Positions 16,976 to 25,727 of a DNA stretch of 64,000 bases are shown here, one piece after another (position 1 is the first letter of the stretch; each line of letters begins with the position of its first letter). The stretch lies in assembly GCA_048213135.1 (NCBI GenBank), contig PS015009.1:558001-622000 (forward strand), given 5' to 3'. Source of the DNA: Reclinomonas americana ATCC 50394. Its lineage: Eukaryota; Jakobida; Jakobea; Jakobida. A model generated the notes under the pieces. That model saw only the letters and a list, made by a program, of their open reading frames with translations. It had not been told where the DNA came from and ran no database searches. The translations under genes were made by a program, and so were the position numbers.

Positions 16976-17557
16976 ATGACGGAAGAGCTCATGCTGGCCG
17001 GGTGTGTACGTAATAATGCCGCTGCACAAGAGGCATTGTACAACCGTTTCAGTCCCCGAATGCTGGGGGTGTGCTACCGTTTTGCCAAGAACAGGGAGGA
17101 TGCCGAGGATATGCTGCAGGAAGGTTTCATCAAAGTTTTTACCCAGATACATCAATACCGGAATGAAGGTGCGCTGGAGGGATGGATAAGGCGGATCATT
17201 GTGCACACCTGTATCAACATCCTGAAGAAGAACAAGAAATTTTCTGAAAGTGTTGATATCATACATGCGAACAGTGTTCATGTGAAGGAAGATATGATCC
17301 CGTCAATCATGCAGGCAAAACAGGTGGTGGAATGCATCAGGTTACTGCCATTGGGCTACCGTACCGTTCTTAATCTGTACGCCATAGAGGGTTTTTCGCA
17401 CAAGGAGATCGCCGGTTTGCTGGATATAGAGGAGAGCACGAGCCGGAGCCAGTACACCCGCTCCAAGGCCATGCTGGAAGAGATACTCATTAAAAAGAAA
17501 ATCATTCAGAAACCCAGGGAGAAGACCGGCTTTATCGCCGCCTTCGGCCAGGGATGA
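16976..17557 (+). CDS. ECF-type RNA polymerase sigma factor
   Basis: A 193-residue sigma-70 family protein with region 2 (NREDAEDMLQEGFIKVFTQIHQYRNEGALEGWIRRI) and region 4 helix-turn-helix (GFSHKEIAGLLDIEESTSRSQYTRSKAMLEE). It has no regions 1 or 3, as in ECF sigmas. A predicted trans-envelope protein starts 54 bases downstream on the same strand and is probably its partner. A weak -7-like TATATTTA lies at 16947-16954. Targets are unknown. Confidence 0.93.
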   Translation: MTEELMLAGCVRNNAAAQEALYNRFSPRMLGVCYRFAKNREDAEDMLQEGFIKVFTQIHQYRNEGALEGWIRRIIVHTCINILKKNKKFSESVDIIHANSVHVKEDMIPSIMQAKQVVECIRLLPLGYRTVLNLYAIEGFSHKEIAGLLDIEESTSRSQYTRSKAMLEEILIKKKIIQKPREKTGFIAAFGQG

Positions 17558-17611
17558 TCAACAATATCCTTATTGAAGAAACACCATAACTAAACGCTTT
17601 TTTTGTGACAG

Positions 17612-19456
17612 ATGGAGAACAAATTTTACACGGATGATCTTGAACGGCTGGTGAAGGAAAAATCGGATGAATTCCGGATGTATCCTTCAAGACGGGTATG
17701 GCATAGCATATACAATGACCGTCACCCCAGCCGCAGGTGGCCCTCTGTAGCCATCAGCATGATCCTGATATTTGTATTGCTGCTGGTCGGCTATCTCAAT
17801 ACCAGCGATACAGACATCAGCAATAATACCCAGCTGGCCGGCAACCCGGTTACCATCCCTTCAGAACCCGCTTCTTCCGTTTACAACGGGACCAAAAGAT
17901 GGAAAACCGCGGAAAGAAAAGCTTACACCACCACTTATGGCGATGATGAACAGGCTCCTACAGCCAATGCCGCCAGTGAGGACGCCGCCGCCACCACCTT
18001 CATCGCTCTCGGTCCCCCGGCCTACTCTGTTACCGATGAGGCCATGACCCCTTCCACCAGTAATGAGATCACCAGCTTCAACCAGGGCAATAACAACAGC
18101 AATTATTTTACAACAGGTATAGACGCCGCTGCTTCAGGCAACATCAGCAATAAAAACGAAATTACTGTTCGCAATAACCCCGCCGCTCCCGGACAGCGCA
18201 ACAACAGCAACCCGCTTATTGCTTCCGGCAAACCCGGCAACGGCAACAACACCGGCGTTAACGGCAATGCAACCGGCACCAATCCTGCTGCAGGATTGAA
18301 CAACAACACCCGGACAATGGCCACGGCGCAAACAATACCATCATCCGCTGCTGGTTTCAACAAACCATCTGCCGGCAATAACCGCGTTCGCGGTAACAAT
18401 GCCAACGATGCTAACCTGGCCACAACAGGTACCAGCCGGACCAACACCCGCAGAAGAACAACCGCTCCGTCGCGTACTGGTGCCAATGGTAAAACGACTA
18501 ATGATAATGGCGAGGATTTGGCTATTACCGCTGATCCTTCAAAGAAAGCGGGTTCCACTTCGGCATTACACAATAACCTGAAGAATACAGGTAATGATAA
18601 GGCTGATGATAAAAAGGCAACAGAAAAAAATGCCGCTGCGCTTACCGCTTCGGTTAAAACAGGTTTGTCTGAAGAGGAAAAAAGCTGGATCGATGACTTT
18701 GTCCTGCACAATAAACCCCTTCGTAAAAAATGGAAAGATGTGGTATCCATGGAATTCTATGCAGCCCCTAGCCTGAGCTACAGGTCAATGAGCAGCAATG
18801 TAAAGAAACCATCGGCTTCAGCGTTTGCCAACAATGATATCAGTGACTACAGCAGGCACAAACCGGGCATCGGGCTGGAAGCCGGTGTTGGCGTAGCCTA
18901 TGCTTTCGCCAAAAGATTACGGTTCAAGGCCGGGGTACAGTTCAACTATACTAATTTCGGGATCAAAGCCGGAGAAACCAGTCACCCTTCCCTGGTATCC
19001 CTGCTGCTGAATGATCCGCGTACCGGTTATGCATACAGTTCTTCAAGAACAACCAGCCTCTCCAATGGCATCTATGAAGAAGGGCAACCCGTAACACTGA
19101 AGAATAAGACTTACCAGGTTTCCGTTCCGCTGGGACTGGCTGTTAAACTGGCCGGCAATAAAAAAATGGAATGGTTTGCAGGTGCTACCATACAACCTTC
19201 CTATGTATTTGGCGGAGACGCTTACTTGTTGTCGTCTGACCTCAAAAACTATGTGAATGAGCCCCAGGCCATCCGCAGGTGGAATTTCAATACCGGTATC
19301 GAAACCTATGTAAACTACAAAGTAGGAAAAACGACCAGCTTCCAGGCCGGACCTCAGTTCCGCTACCAGTTACAGTCTACCTTCAAGAGTGATTTCACCA
19401 CTTCAGAGAAACTATACAATATTGGTCTTAAGATCGGCCTCGTGAAGAACTTCTGA
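17612..19456 (+). CDS. Trans-envelope protein: cytoplasmic N-terminus, TM helix, low-complexity linker, outer-membrane barrel
   Basis: A 614-residue protein beside the ECF sigma gene. The first 43 residues are charged and would face the cytoplasm; one membrane helix follows at about 44-62. Residues 70-350 are low complexity, rich in Asn, Thr, Ala, Gly and Ser. From about residue 379 (SMEFYAAPSLSYR) the protein shows alternating aromatic beta strands ending with GLVKNF, as in outer-membrane barrels. There is no signal peptidase site. Read together, one chain could span both membranes and carry a signal from surface to sigma factor. This reading is inference; the local segments are directly visible. 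Confidence 0.75.
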   Translation: MENKFYTDDLERLVKEKSDEFRMYPSRRVWHSIYNDRHPSRRWPSVAISMILIFVLLLVGYLNTSDTDISNNTQLAGNPVTIPSEPASSVYNGTKRWKTAERKAYTTTYGDDEQAPTANAASEDAAATTFIALGPPAYSVTDEAMTPSTSNEITSFNQGNNNSNYFTTGIDAAASGNISNKNEITVRNNPAAPGQRNNSNPLIASGKPGNGNNTGVNGNATGTNPAAGLNNNTRTMATAQTIPSSAAGFNKPSAGNNRVRGNNANDANLATTGTSRTNTRRRTTAPSRTGANGKTTNDNGEDLAITADPSKKAGSTSALHNNLKNTGNDKADDKKATEKNAAALTASVKTGLSEEEKSWIDDFVLHNKPLRKKWKDVVSMEFYAAPSLSYRSMSSNVKKPSASAFANNDISDYSRHKPGIGLEAGVGVAYAFAKRLRFKAGVQFNYTNFGIKAGETSHPSLVSLLLNDPRTGYAYSSSRTTSLSNGIYEEGQPVTLKNKTYQVSVPLGLAVKLAGNKKMEWFAGATIQPSYVFGGDAYLLSSDLKNYVNEPQAIRRWNFNTGIETYVNYKVGKTTSFQAGPQFRYQLQSTFKSDFTTSEKLYNIGLKIGLVKNF

Positions 19457-19490
19457 TCGCCGGTCCGCAACGACCACTACCCGTTATAAA

Positions 19491-19533
19491 AGGAACGCAA
19501 TAATTTTCTGCCGGTTATTGCGTTCCTTTTTTA
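19491..19533 (+). terminator. Strong intrinsic terminator after the sigma factor/barrel operon
   Basis: Arms AGGAACGCAATAA (19491-19503) and TTATTGCGTTCCT (19515-19527) pair perfectly over 13 bases and are followed by a T run. Confidence 0.88.
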
Positions 19534-19566
19534 TGACCTGTTGTAAATTCCATTTAATTTTGAAGT

Positions 19567-20148
19567 ATGAGAACAGTATGGCTGGCTGTATTAGCTGCGG
19601 GTATATGTATTTCCTGCAACAACAATAAGAACAATGGTCCTGTAAACGCAAACCCGGAACCCGTGGAAAAGCCCAGCTTTTTCCCGGTTACCTCCTACCT
19701 GCTTGGGCAGTTGCACGATTTCAGGGAAAGAGGGATTAATCCTGTTCATTACATTACGGTCAGCAACCATACCGACTCCGCCTGGCTTAAAACTGAAGAA
19801 GTGGAGGCGGCGGTTAAGGATTTTCTTCAACCGGTGATCGACTCCACCAGTATGGTATCCTTGTTTACAGAAACAAAATTCAAGGACCGCAGCATCGACA
19901 GTTACACTTTTACCTACGACCCCAAAACCGCGTTACCTGATTCTATGCAGTTGCAGCACTGGGATGTATATATCGACGCCCAAAGCGGGAAGGTTAAAAA
20001 AGTGTACCTGCTTAAAAGAATATCCGCCACCCGCGACCTCCAGCTTACCTGGCAAAGTGATAAGTGGTGTACCCTGGTTACTATTGAGACTAATCCTGAT
20101 GGTACTTCCTCGGTTATAAAAGAAGAAAAAATAAATTGGGATCTCTGA
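19567..20148 (+). CDS. Hypothetical lipoprotein, 193 aa
   Basis: An exported lipoprotein with lipobox ICISC (Cys 17) and a following Asn/Lys linker. The mature domain has alternating strands (VHYITVSNHTDSAWL, VKKVYLLKRISATRDLQLTWQSDKWCTLVTIE) and looks like a small beta-rich fold. No family is recognised. It ends 6 bases before uvrC, suggesting co-transcription, though the two functions are unrelated. Confidence 0.75.
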   Translation: MRTVWLAVLAAGICISCNNNKNNGPVNANPEPVEKPSFFPVTSYLLGQLHDFRERGINPVHYITVSNHTDSAWLKTEEVEAAVKDFLQPVIDSTSMVSLFTETKFKDRSIDSYTFTYDPKTALPDSMQLQHWDVYIDAQSGKVKKVYLLKRISATRDLQLTWQSDKWCTLVTIETNPDGTSSVIKEEKINWDL

Positions 20149-20154
20149 TCGTAA

Positions 20155-21963
20155 ATGACACAAAAAGAATTTTCCGCCATTGCCTCCACCATTCCTGTGC
20201 AACCGGGGATATACAAATATTTTGACGAATCCAACCAGCTCCTGTATGTAGGCAAGGCCAAACACCTGCGCAAACGGGTTAGTTCTTATTTCAGCAAAAC
20301 CTTTACGTCGTACAAGACCCATGAACTGGTACAGCGCATTCATCATATCGAGTTCACGATCGTTGACAATGAACAAGATGCTTTTCACCTGGAAAATACA
20401 CTGATCAAAGAATACCAGCCCAGATACAACATCAATCTCAAGGATGATAAGAGCTATCCCTTCATCGTAATTAAAAAAGAGCCCTTTCCAAGAATATTCT
20501 TCACCAGGCGGCGTATTGAGGATGGGTCTGTATACCTGGGTCCCTACGCCTCCCTGGGAAAAGTAAGAGAACTGCTGGATTTTATACGGCAGAACATTCC
20601 TCTCCGCACCTGTAAGCTCAACCTTACCGATAACAACATCAGCAAAGGAAAATTCAAAGTATGCCTGGAGTACCACCTGGGCAATTGCAAGGGACCGTGT
20701 GAAGGGTTGCAAACCGCCGAGGATTATAATGAAGGGCTGAACCAGGTAGCCAACCTGCTGAAAGGTAATCTTACTCCCGTGCTGCAGCATTTTAAAAAAG
20801 ATATGCAGCAGTTTGCGGCAGATATGGCTTTTGAAAAAGCGGAGATCACAAGAAAAAAAATAGAACACCTGCAGCAGTACCAGTCGAGGTCGGCTGTAGT
20901 GAACACCCGTATGGGTACGGTAGATGTGTTTTCCATACTGGAAGACGGTAATATTGCCTACGTGAATTACCTGGCGGTGAGCAGCGGCAGTATCATCAAT
21001 ACCAAAACCGTTACACTTGAGAAACAACTGGAGGAGACTGCCGCGGAGGTATTGTCTTTCGCGATTGCCGAACTCAGGCAGACTTTTAAGAGCGACGCAC
21101 CGGAACTGATCGTTCCTTTTCCCATCGATTACCCTGACCCCAGCGTAACCGTTACGATACCCAAGGCCGGTGATAAGAAAGTACTGCTGAACCTTTCGGA
21201 GAAGAACGTGAATTATTTCCGGGAGGAACTGAAGCAGAAAAAAATGCTGAACCTGGCGGAAAAAACCGCGGAAGAAAAAATGAAAGTGCTGGAGCAGTTA
21301 CAGGAAGACCTCCAGTTGCCTGAATTACCGGTACATATTGAGTGTTTCGACAACTCCAATTTCCATGGTAGTTTTCCCGTGGCCGCGATGGTATGTTTTA
21401 AGAACGGCGAGCCCAGTAAAAGTGAATACCGCAAGTTCAATATTAAAACGGTAAAAGGCATCAATGACTTTGCCAGCATGAAAGAGATCGTTCACAGGCG
21501 GTATAAACGCCTCCTGAATGAAAAAAGCTCCTTACCCCAGCTGGTGATCATTGACGGCGGGAAGGGCCAGTTAAGCGCCGCTATGGAGAGCATCAGCGAC
21601 CTGGGTATGCCGGGCACCACTACAGTGATCGGGCTTGCCAAGAACGAGGAGGAGATCTTTTTTCCGGGCGATACGCAATCGGTACGGCTGCCCTGGGACA
21701 GCGAGAGCCTGAAACTCATCCGCCGGGTACGCGATGAGGTGCACCGTTTTGGCATTACCTTCCACAGAGATAAGCGCAGTAAAGGCACATTGGTGAATGA
21801 ACTGGAACAGATAGAAGGCATTGGGAAGAATACCGCTGAAATGCTGCTTAAAACCTTCAGGTCGGTAAAACAGGTAAAAGAAAAAAGCCTGGAAGAGCTG
21901 GCTGCCGCTATTGGTAAAACAAGGGCAATGATTGTATACGACTACTTTCACAAAGAGCAATAA
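20155..21963 (+). CDS. uvrC: Excinuclease ABC subunit C
   Basis: The nuclease subunit of nucleotide excision repair. An N-terminal GIY-YIG domain begins PGIYKYFDESNQLLYVGKAKHLRKR, followed by the UVR region, the RNase H-like endonuclease domain (IECFDNSNFHGSF, VIIDGGKGQLSAA) and a C-terminal helix-hairpin-helix (LEQIEGIGKNTAEMLL). The 602 residues match the family. It is followed by a GC-rich hairpin at 21968-21991. Confidence 0.97.
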   Translation: MTQKEFSAIASTIPVQPGIYKYFDESNQLLYVGKAKHLRKRVSSYFSKTFTSYKTHELVQRIHHIEFTIVDNEQDAFHLENTLIKEYQPRYNINLKDDKSYPFIVIKKEPFPRIFFTRRRIEDGSVYLGPYASLGKVRELLDFIRQNIPLRTCKLNLTDNNISKGKFKVCLEYHLGNCKGPCEGLQTAEDYNEGLNQVANLLKGNLTPVLQHFKKDMQQFAADMAFEKAEITRKKIEHLQQYQSRSAVVNTRMGTVDVFSILEDGNIAYVNYLAVSSGSIINTKTVTLEKQLEETAAEVLSFAIAELRQTFKSDAPELIVPFPIDYPDPSVTVTIPKAGDKKVLLNLSEKNVNYFREELKQKKMLNLAEKTAEEKMKVLEQLQEDLQLPELPVHIECFDNSNFHGSFPVAAMVCFKNGEPSKSEYRKFNIKTVKGINDFASMKEIVHRRYKRLLNEKSSLPQLVIIDGGKGQLSAAMESISDLGMPGTTTVIGLAKNEEEIFFPGDTQSVRLPWDSESLKLIRRVRDEVHRFGITFHRDKRSKGTLVNELEQIEGIGKNTAEMLLKTFRSVKQVKEKSLEELAAAIGKTRAMIVYDYFHKEQ

Positions 21964-21967
21964 AAAA

Positions 21968-21997
21968 GGGGCTGGATAGAAATCCGGCCCCGCTTTA
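21968..21997 (+). terminator. Hairpin after uvrC (weak terminator)
   Basis: A 10-pair stem GGGGCTGGAT (21968-21977) and ATCCGGCCCC (21982-21991) with a 4-base loop. Only GCTTT follows, so the T tract is weak. Confidence 0.55.
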
Positions 21998-22111
21998 AAA
22001 TCCAATATCCTATGAAAAACCAAGACGAAGGTAATGTAATCTGCCAGTTCCACAATACCACGAAGGGGGTATTTTTTATGCAACCGATTGTATATTAAAT
22101 TTTTATAAGCT

Positions 22112-22143
22112 CAAATAAAAAAGCCCTCCTTATGGAGGGCTTT
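22112..22143 (-). terminator. Terminator after gldN
   Basis: A perfect stem AAAGCCCTCC (22120-22129) and GGAGGGCTTT (22134-22143) with a 4-base loop. On the minus strand it runs into a T-rich tail. It marks the end of the gldKLMN transcript. Confidence 0.85.
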
Positions 22144-22162
22144 CGAATAAAAATAGTTAGTA

Positions 22163-23203
22163 TTAGTAACTCCACAGATCCTGCTCGTAGTTGAATATCT
22201 TTTCTTTGATATTTTCACCTTCGAGCAATTGAAGGATCGGGTAGTCTGTTAAACCGGGATAATTCTTAATGAACCGATCATATGGGTTATCAATCGTACT
22301 CTTGATGATACGTCCGTAGAACATACGGCTTTCGAACAGGTCTTCCCAGCTCATTTTAGCCCCGAAGTTCTTACCATTGTATACATCATACCTGGCAAAT
22401 ACCGGGCGCATATCGGGATAATAGATCCAGAACAGTTCGGTTTCACCAAGGTTTACACCCATAGAAGTAATTACATTCTTAACCGGCGCAATACCGAGTA
22501 TCCTCCAGAACAGGCGGGAGCTTTCTTTATCGAAGATCACTTCTTCCTTGATCCTGAATTTATAGAAGGAGTCCAGGTTGATGTCATTACGTTTGTAGAT
22601 AACACCGGTTTGAACACCGTTGGAATCGTATTGCGGAACGGGAACAGAGTCACCACCGATGGCAGTAGCCACTTCACCGATATTCATTGGTGTGGTAAAC
22701 CTGTCATCGATACTGTTGAACGCTACTACAGCGCTGTCCTGGATGGCCTGAAGCAGGATAGAGATGAAACGCTGGTTACCATTGTTCTCATCGGCAGAAT
22801 AACGGAAAGGCAGGTTCATTTTTTCCCGGATGTCGATCTCACGCCAGATCTTGTGGCGGTACATCGCATCATCAGCCCTCAGGTGCTCGTAAGGCAGCGG
22901 TGTTCTGTCTTTCAGTGCAACGGTTTCCACGGCTTCATCGGGGCGCAGCGAAGGTTTTACCTGCTTAATGGGCAGGCTGTCAATCTTCGGGGCTGCGGCA
23001 ACCGGCGGAGGCGCAGGAATCGAATCCACTTTAGCAACAGTAGGCTGTATATTAGCTTTAGTCCTGGATTTCGTGGTTTTACGCGTTGTGGTACGCTTGG
23101 TAGCGCTGCGTTTAACAGTCTTCTTCTTTTGCGCCTGTGTAGCCGCGGGAATAATGCCTAAGCAAAAGGCGAACAAAAGAAATTTTACTAAATGCTTTTT
23201 CAT
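22163..23203 (-). CDS. gldN: Gliding motility / T9SS protein GldN
   Basis: Part of the outer-membrane-associated ring with GldK. The 346-residue protein has a signal peptide (about 1-24), then a basic Lys/Thr-rich linker (about 26-50), then the GldN domain (RTPLPYEHLRADDAMYRHKIWREIDIREKMNLPF). The frame is open from a TTG at 23221, but the ATG at 23203 keeps the signal peptide. It starts 20 bases after the gldM stop. It ends at a strong terminator. Confidence 0.93.
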   Translation of the reverse strand: MKKHLVKFLLFAFCLGIIPAATQAQKKKTVKRSATKRTTTRKTTKSRTKANIQPTVAKVDSIPAPPPVAAAPKIDSLPIKQVKPSLRPDEAVETVALKDRTPLPYEHLRADDAMYRHKIWREIDIREKMNLPFRYSADENNGNQRFISILLQAIQDSAVVAFNSIDDRFTTPMNIGEVATAIGGDSVPVPQYDSNGVQTGVIYKRNDINLDSFYKFRIKEEVIFDKESSRLFWRILGIAPVKNVITSMGVNLGETELFWIYYPDMRPVFARYDVYNGKNFGAKMSWEDLFESRMFYGRIIKSTIDNPYDRFIKNYPGLTDYPILQLLEGENIKEKIFNYEQDLWSY

Positions 23204-23223
23204 AGCCTGAGTATTGTTCAATA

Positions 23224-24726
23224 TTAATATAACGCAATTGATTTACCTTCTATTACCCTCACACCGTCTGGACCTGAAACTTTAACATTATCGAAGGTCA
23301 CAACAGAACCCGGACCGCAACGTTGCATCATTGCTGACAGTGAAGCCAGGCTGTTGCTGTTGATGGCAGTGGTTACTACGTTAGCGAAGTTGGCGCCTGA
23401 GAAATATACGGTAGCGCTCACTACACTGTACTTGGTATCAAAGTCGAAGTTTTCCAGTTCAGCACGGCAGTATTGCTGTCCTTTGAAAGCAACAGATGCC
23501 ATACGTACTTTACCGTCGCCCACTTTGAAAACCGGATCAGGAATACGTTTGATACGGAAGTCAAATTTAGCGGGAGCTGTACCTTCTGCTGCAACGGTGA
23601 TGCTGGCAGTACCGGCAGCTGTAACCCTAACGATCCTTTTTGAACCGGTACCGCTTAAAGTACCGCCAGACATAGTCGCTGTTGTTTTATCCCAGCCTTT
23701 ACCGGAAGAGATCGTGATCGGGTTGTCAACACCAATATAGAATACGTTCATTTTATCCAGCATCACAGCAGCACTGCCTGGAGTACCTACGGTATACTTG
23801 ATATCGTAATTCTTGGTTTCTTTTGTACCATCAGGTTTGGTATAGGTAACATTTACAGGAATGCTTTTTGCACCACCTCCATCAGCATTGAATTCTTTAA
23901 TGGCAACACCATCACCGTTAACCGGTACGGAAGCACCACCAATGGTGATCTGCGGCTGAGCTGCGGTACTGTAAGCACCCACACCTGCAGTGATCGTTAC
24001 TTTTTCACCTGGCATAACGTAGTTGGAGCTTTGTCCCACTACAGCAGCGAACTGGTCATAAACAAATTCCACCGCACCGATCTTACTGTGGCAATAGCTC
24101 ACGATCGTATTTTCAGCGTTCTTTACGTTGTTCTGAAATTTACTCAGCATCGTAAGGGCCGCAACGGTTGGTGTCATGTGAAAATAAGCAGCGGTGAAGT
24201 CTTTTTTCTTTCCTTCCTTACCAATAATCGGGTCGGTATTTACAGGGAAGTTGGCTTCAAATTTACCTTTAAAGGAAGAATCGATAGCAAGCATTTCAGA
24301 TTTGTACTTATCAAGCTTAGCTTTTAATTCATCACCTTTTTTATTGGTTTCGAAAAGCCTGGTAGAAGCGTCAAGATTATCTTCCTTAAAGCTGCCATCA
24401 TCTTTTAATCCCGCAGCCTGCTTCAGCTGCAGTTTCAGATCGTCGATATATTTTGTCATATCGGCTGAGAGGATTTTCGCCTTTTCAGCTTTGGGTTGCC
24501 AAATTTCAGCCTGCTGTTTATACTGAGCGTCATTCTTTTTCTTTTCCAAAGACTCATATAAACTATTATTCGCGTTAGTGAGGTTGGAAGTTGAACCCTG
24601 CAAGCTCGTGTCCACCGTTTTAAAGGCTTCCAGGATCTCTGCAGATACGTTCAACGCCAGAATCGCTGTCAACACCAAATACATGATGTTGATCATCTTC
24701 TGCCGGGGCTCTTTAGGTAAAGCCAT
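23224..24726 (-). CDS. gldM: Gliding motility / T9SS motor protein GldM
   Basis: The rotor-like subunit of the T9SS motor. A single membrane helix lies near residues 10-30 (MINIMYLVLTAILALNVSAEILEAF), followed by a long periplasmic part of about 470 residues. GldM folds as four domains, D1-D4, that reach across the periplasm to GldK/GldN. The helical D1 is visible in the first 200 residues, and beta-rich domains follow. It lies 114 bases after gldL, and gldN starts 20 bases after its stop. Confidence 0.95.
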   Translation of the reverse strand: MALPKEPRQKMINIMYLVLTAILALNVSAEILEAFKTVDTSLQGSTSNLTNANNSLYESLEKKKNDAQYKQQAEIWQPKAEKAKILSADMTKYIDDLKLQLKQAAGLKDDGSFKEDNLDASTRLFETNKKGDELKAKLDKYKSEMLAIDSSFKGKFEANFPVNTDPIIGKEGKKKDFTAAYFHMTPTVAALTMLSKFQNNVKNAENTIVSYCHSKIGAVEFVYDQFAAVVGQSSNYVMPGEKVTITAGVGAYSTAAQPQITIGGASVPVNGDGVAIKEFNADGGGAKSIPVNVTYTKPDGTKETKNYDIKYTVGTPGSAAVMLDKMNVFYIGVDNPITISSGKGWDKTTATMSGGTLSGTGSKRIVRVTAAGTASITVAAEGTAPAKFDFRIKRIPDPVFKVGDGKVRMASVAFKGQQYCRAELENFDFDTKYSVVSATVYFSGANFANVVTTAINSNSLASLSAMMQRCGPGSVVTFDNVKVSGPDGVRVIEGKSIALY

Positions 24727-24840
24727 AGTATTTTAATTTACGATTGTTTAGATTGGGTTTACTGTAATGAAATTCGTCCTGTAAGCTGAACAGGCGGAAG
24801 AAAATCGTTTTCCACCCGAACAACCAACCCGGAGGGAATA

Positions 24841-25599
24841 TTATCTTCCCTGCATGGCGCTCAGCATGTTGCCGTAAACAGAGTTCAGTTTGCCCAGGTT
24901 GTTGGCCAGTGCACCGATCTGTTCTTTTGCTTTTTGAGCGTCATCCACACTGCTCATCATGGCCTGGCTGGCTTCCGCCATCTTACCATAGAAACCATTC
25001 AGGGCTTTCAGGTGGTTGTTGCTTTCTTTCAGTTCCAATTCGTAAATGGTATTTAATGAACCCAGGTTTTTGGTCAGTACCTGAACCTGCTCGTGGAATC
25101 CTTTAGCGCTTTCAGAAGCGTTATTGAAGGAAGCCATAGTAGCGGCGCTGCTGGAAAAAGCAGAAGCCATGGTACCGATAGCCTGTGTAGCTTCTTTGGT
25201 TTTGGTGTTGAAATCACCAGTAGATTTTACTACATCACTAACATCGCTGATGCCGGATACAGTTGAACCCAGTTTCTGGAAACCTTCGCCCAGTTTTTTC
25301 AGGTTTACCGGGGTAATATCGGCTTCCTGCAGCATTTTGTCCATAGACTTCAGCGCAGGATTTCCGGCAACCGCCAGTTCAGCCGGCTCATCATCTTCTT
25401 CGTGATGTTTAGGCTTGATCCATTCTATGGCAGCATAAACAAGGAAGATTCCGGTCTCTGTCCACATTCCTACCGTCAACATCACATCAGCATAAGATTG
25501 GTGTGTGAGTTTCGCCCAAGCAGCAAAGATGATCACCGCGGCACCCGCACTTACTAATACGTCAATTAAGGTTAAAAACGTTCTTTTTCTGGCAGCCAT
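24841..25599 (-). CDS. gldL: Gliding motility / T9SS motor protein GldL
   Basis: The stator-like motor subunit. Two membrane helices at about 10-28 and 41-60 enclose a short loop. The second carries an acidic residue in WTETGIFLVYA (E48), which corresponds to the Glu needed for proton-driven motion in Flavobacterium johnsoniae (E49 there). A cytoplasmic coiled-coil tail follows and ends at residue 252. A perfect 11-bp hairpin lies in the 128-base gap before gldK, and an AACCTTTG-like -7 element may give gldL its own promoter. Confidence 0.95.
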   Translation of the reverse strand: MAARKRTFLTLIDVLVSAGAAVIIFAAWAKLTHQSYADVMLTVGMWTETGIFLVYAAIEWIKPKHHEEDDEPAELAVAGNPALKSMDKMLQEADITPVNLKKLGEGFQKLGSTVSGISDVSDVVKSTGDFNTKTKEATQAIGTMASAFSSSAATMASFNNASESAKGFHEQVQVLTKNLGSLNTIYELELKESNNHLKALNGFYGKMAEASQAMMSSVDDAQKAKEQIGALANNLGKLNSVYGNMLSAMQGR

Positions 25600-25664
25600 A
25601 GTTTTTAAAATTTAAAGTTTTAACTGGGGGTTATTATGTTTTATTTGAACACACAAAGGTTGTA

Positions 25665-25692
25665 GTTGCCTGTAAAATAGATTACAGGCAAC
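25665..25692 (-). other. Perfect hairpin between gldK and gldL
   Basis: Arms GTTGCCTGTAA (25665-25675) and TTACAGGCAAC (25682-25692) pair over 11 bases with a 6-base loop. No T tract follows on the minus strand, so it is not a normal terminator. It could be an RNA-processing or attenuation site that changes the GldK:GldL ratio; this is inference. Confidence 0.6.
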
Positions 25693-25727
25693 TCAGTCAG
25701 TTGTTTTAGTCAGGGAAAATGCGCTTT

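Noticed and set aside
18060-18660. Repetitive Asn/Thr-rich DNA that could look like a repeat array or CRISPR
   Set aside because: The units are coding, irregular in spacing and not palindromic; they form the linker of the 614-residue protein.
19933-21027. A 364-residue open frame antisense to uvrC and the lipoprotein gene
   Set aside because: It is a shadow of two well-supported genes on the other strand and has no recognisable domain or start context.
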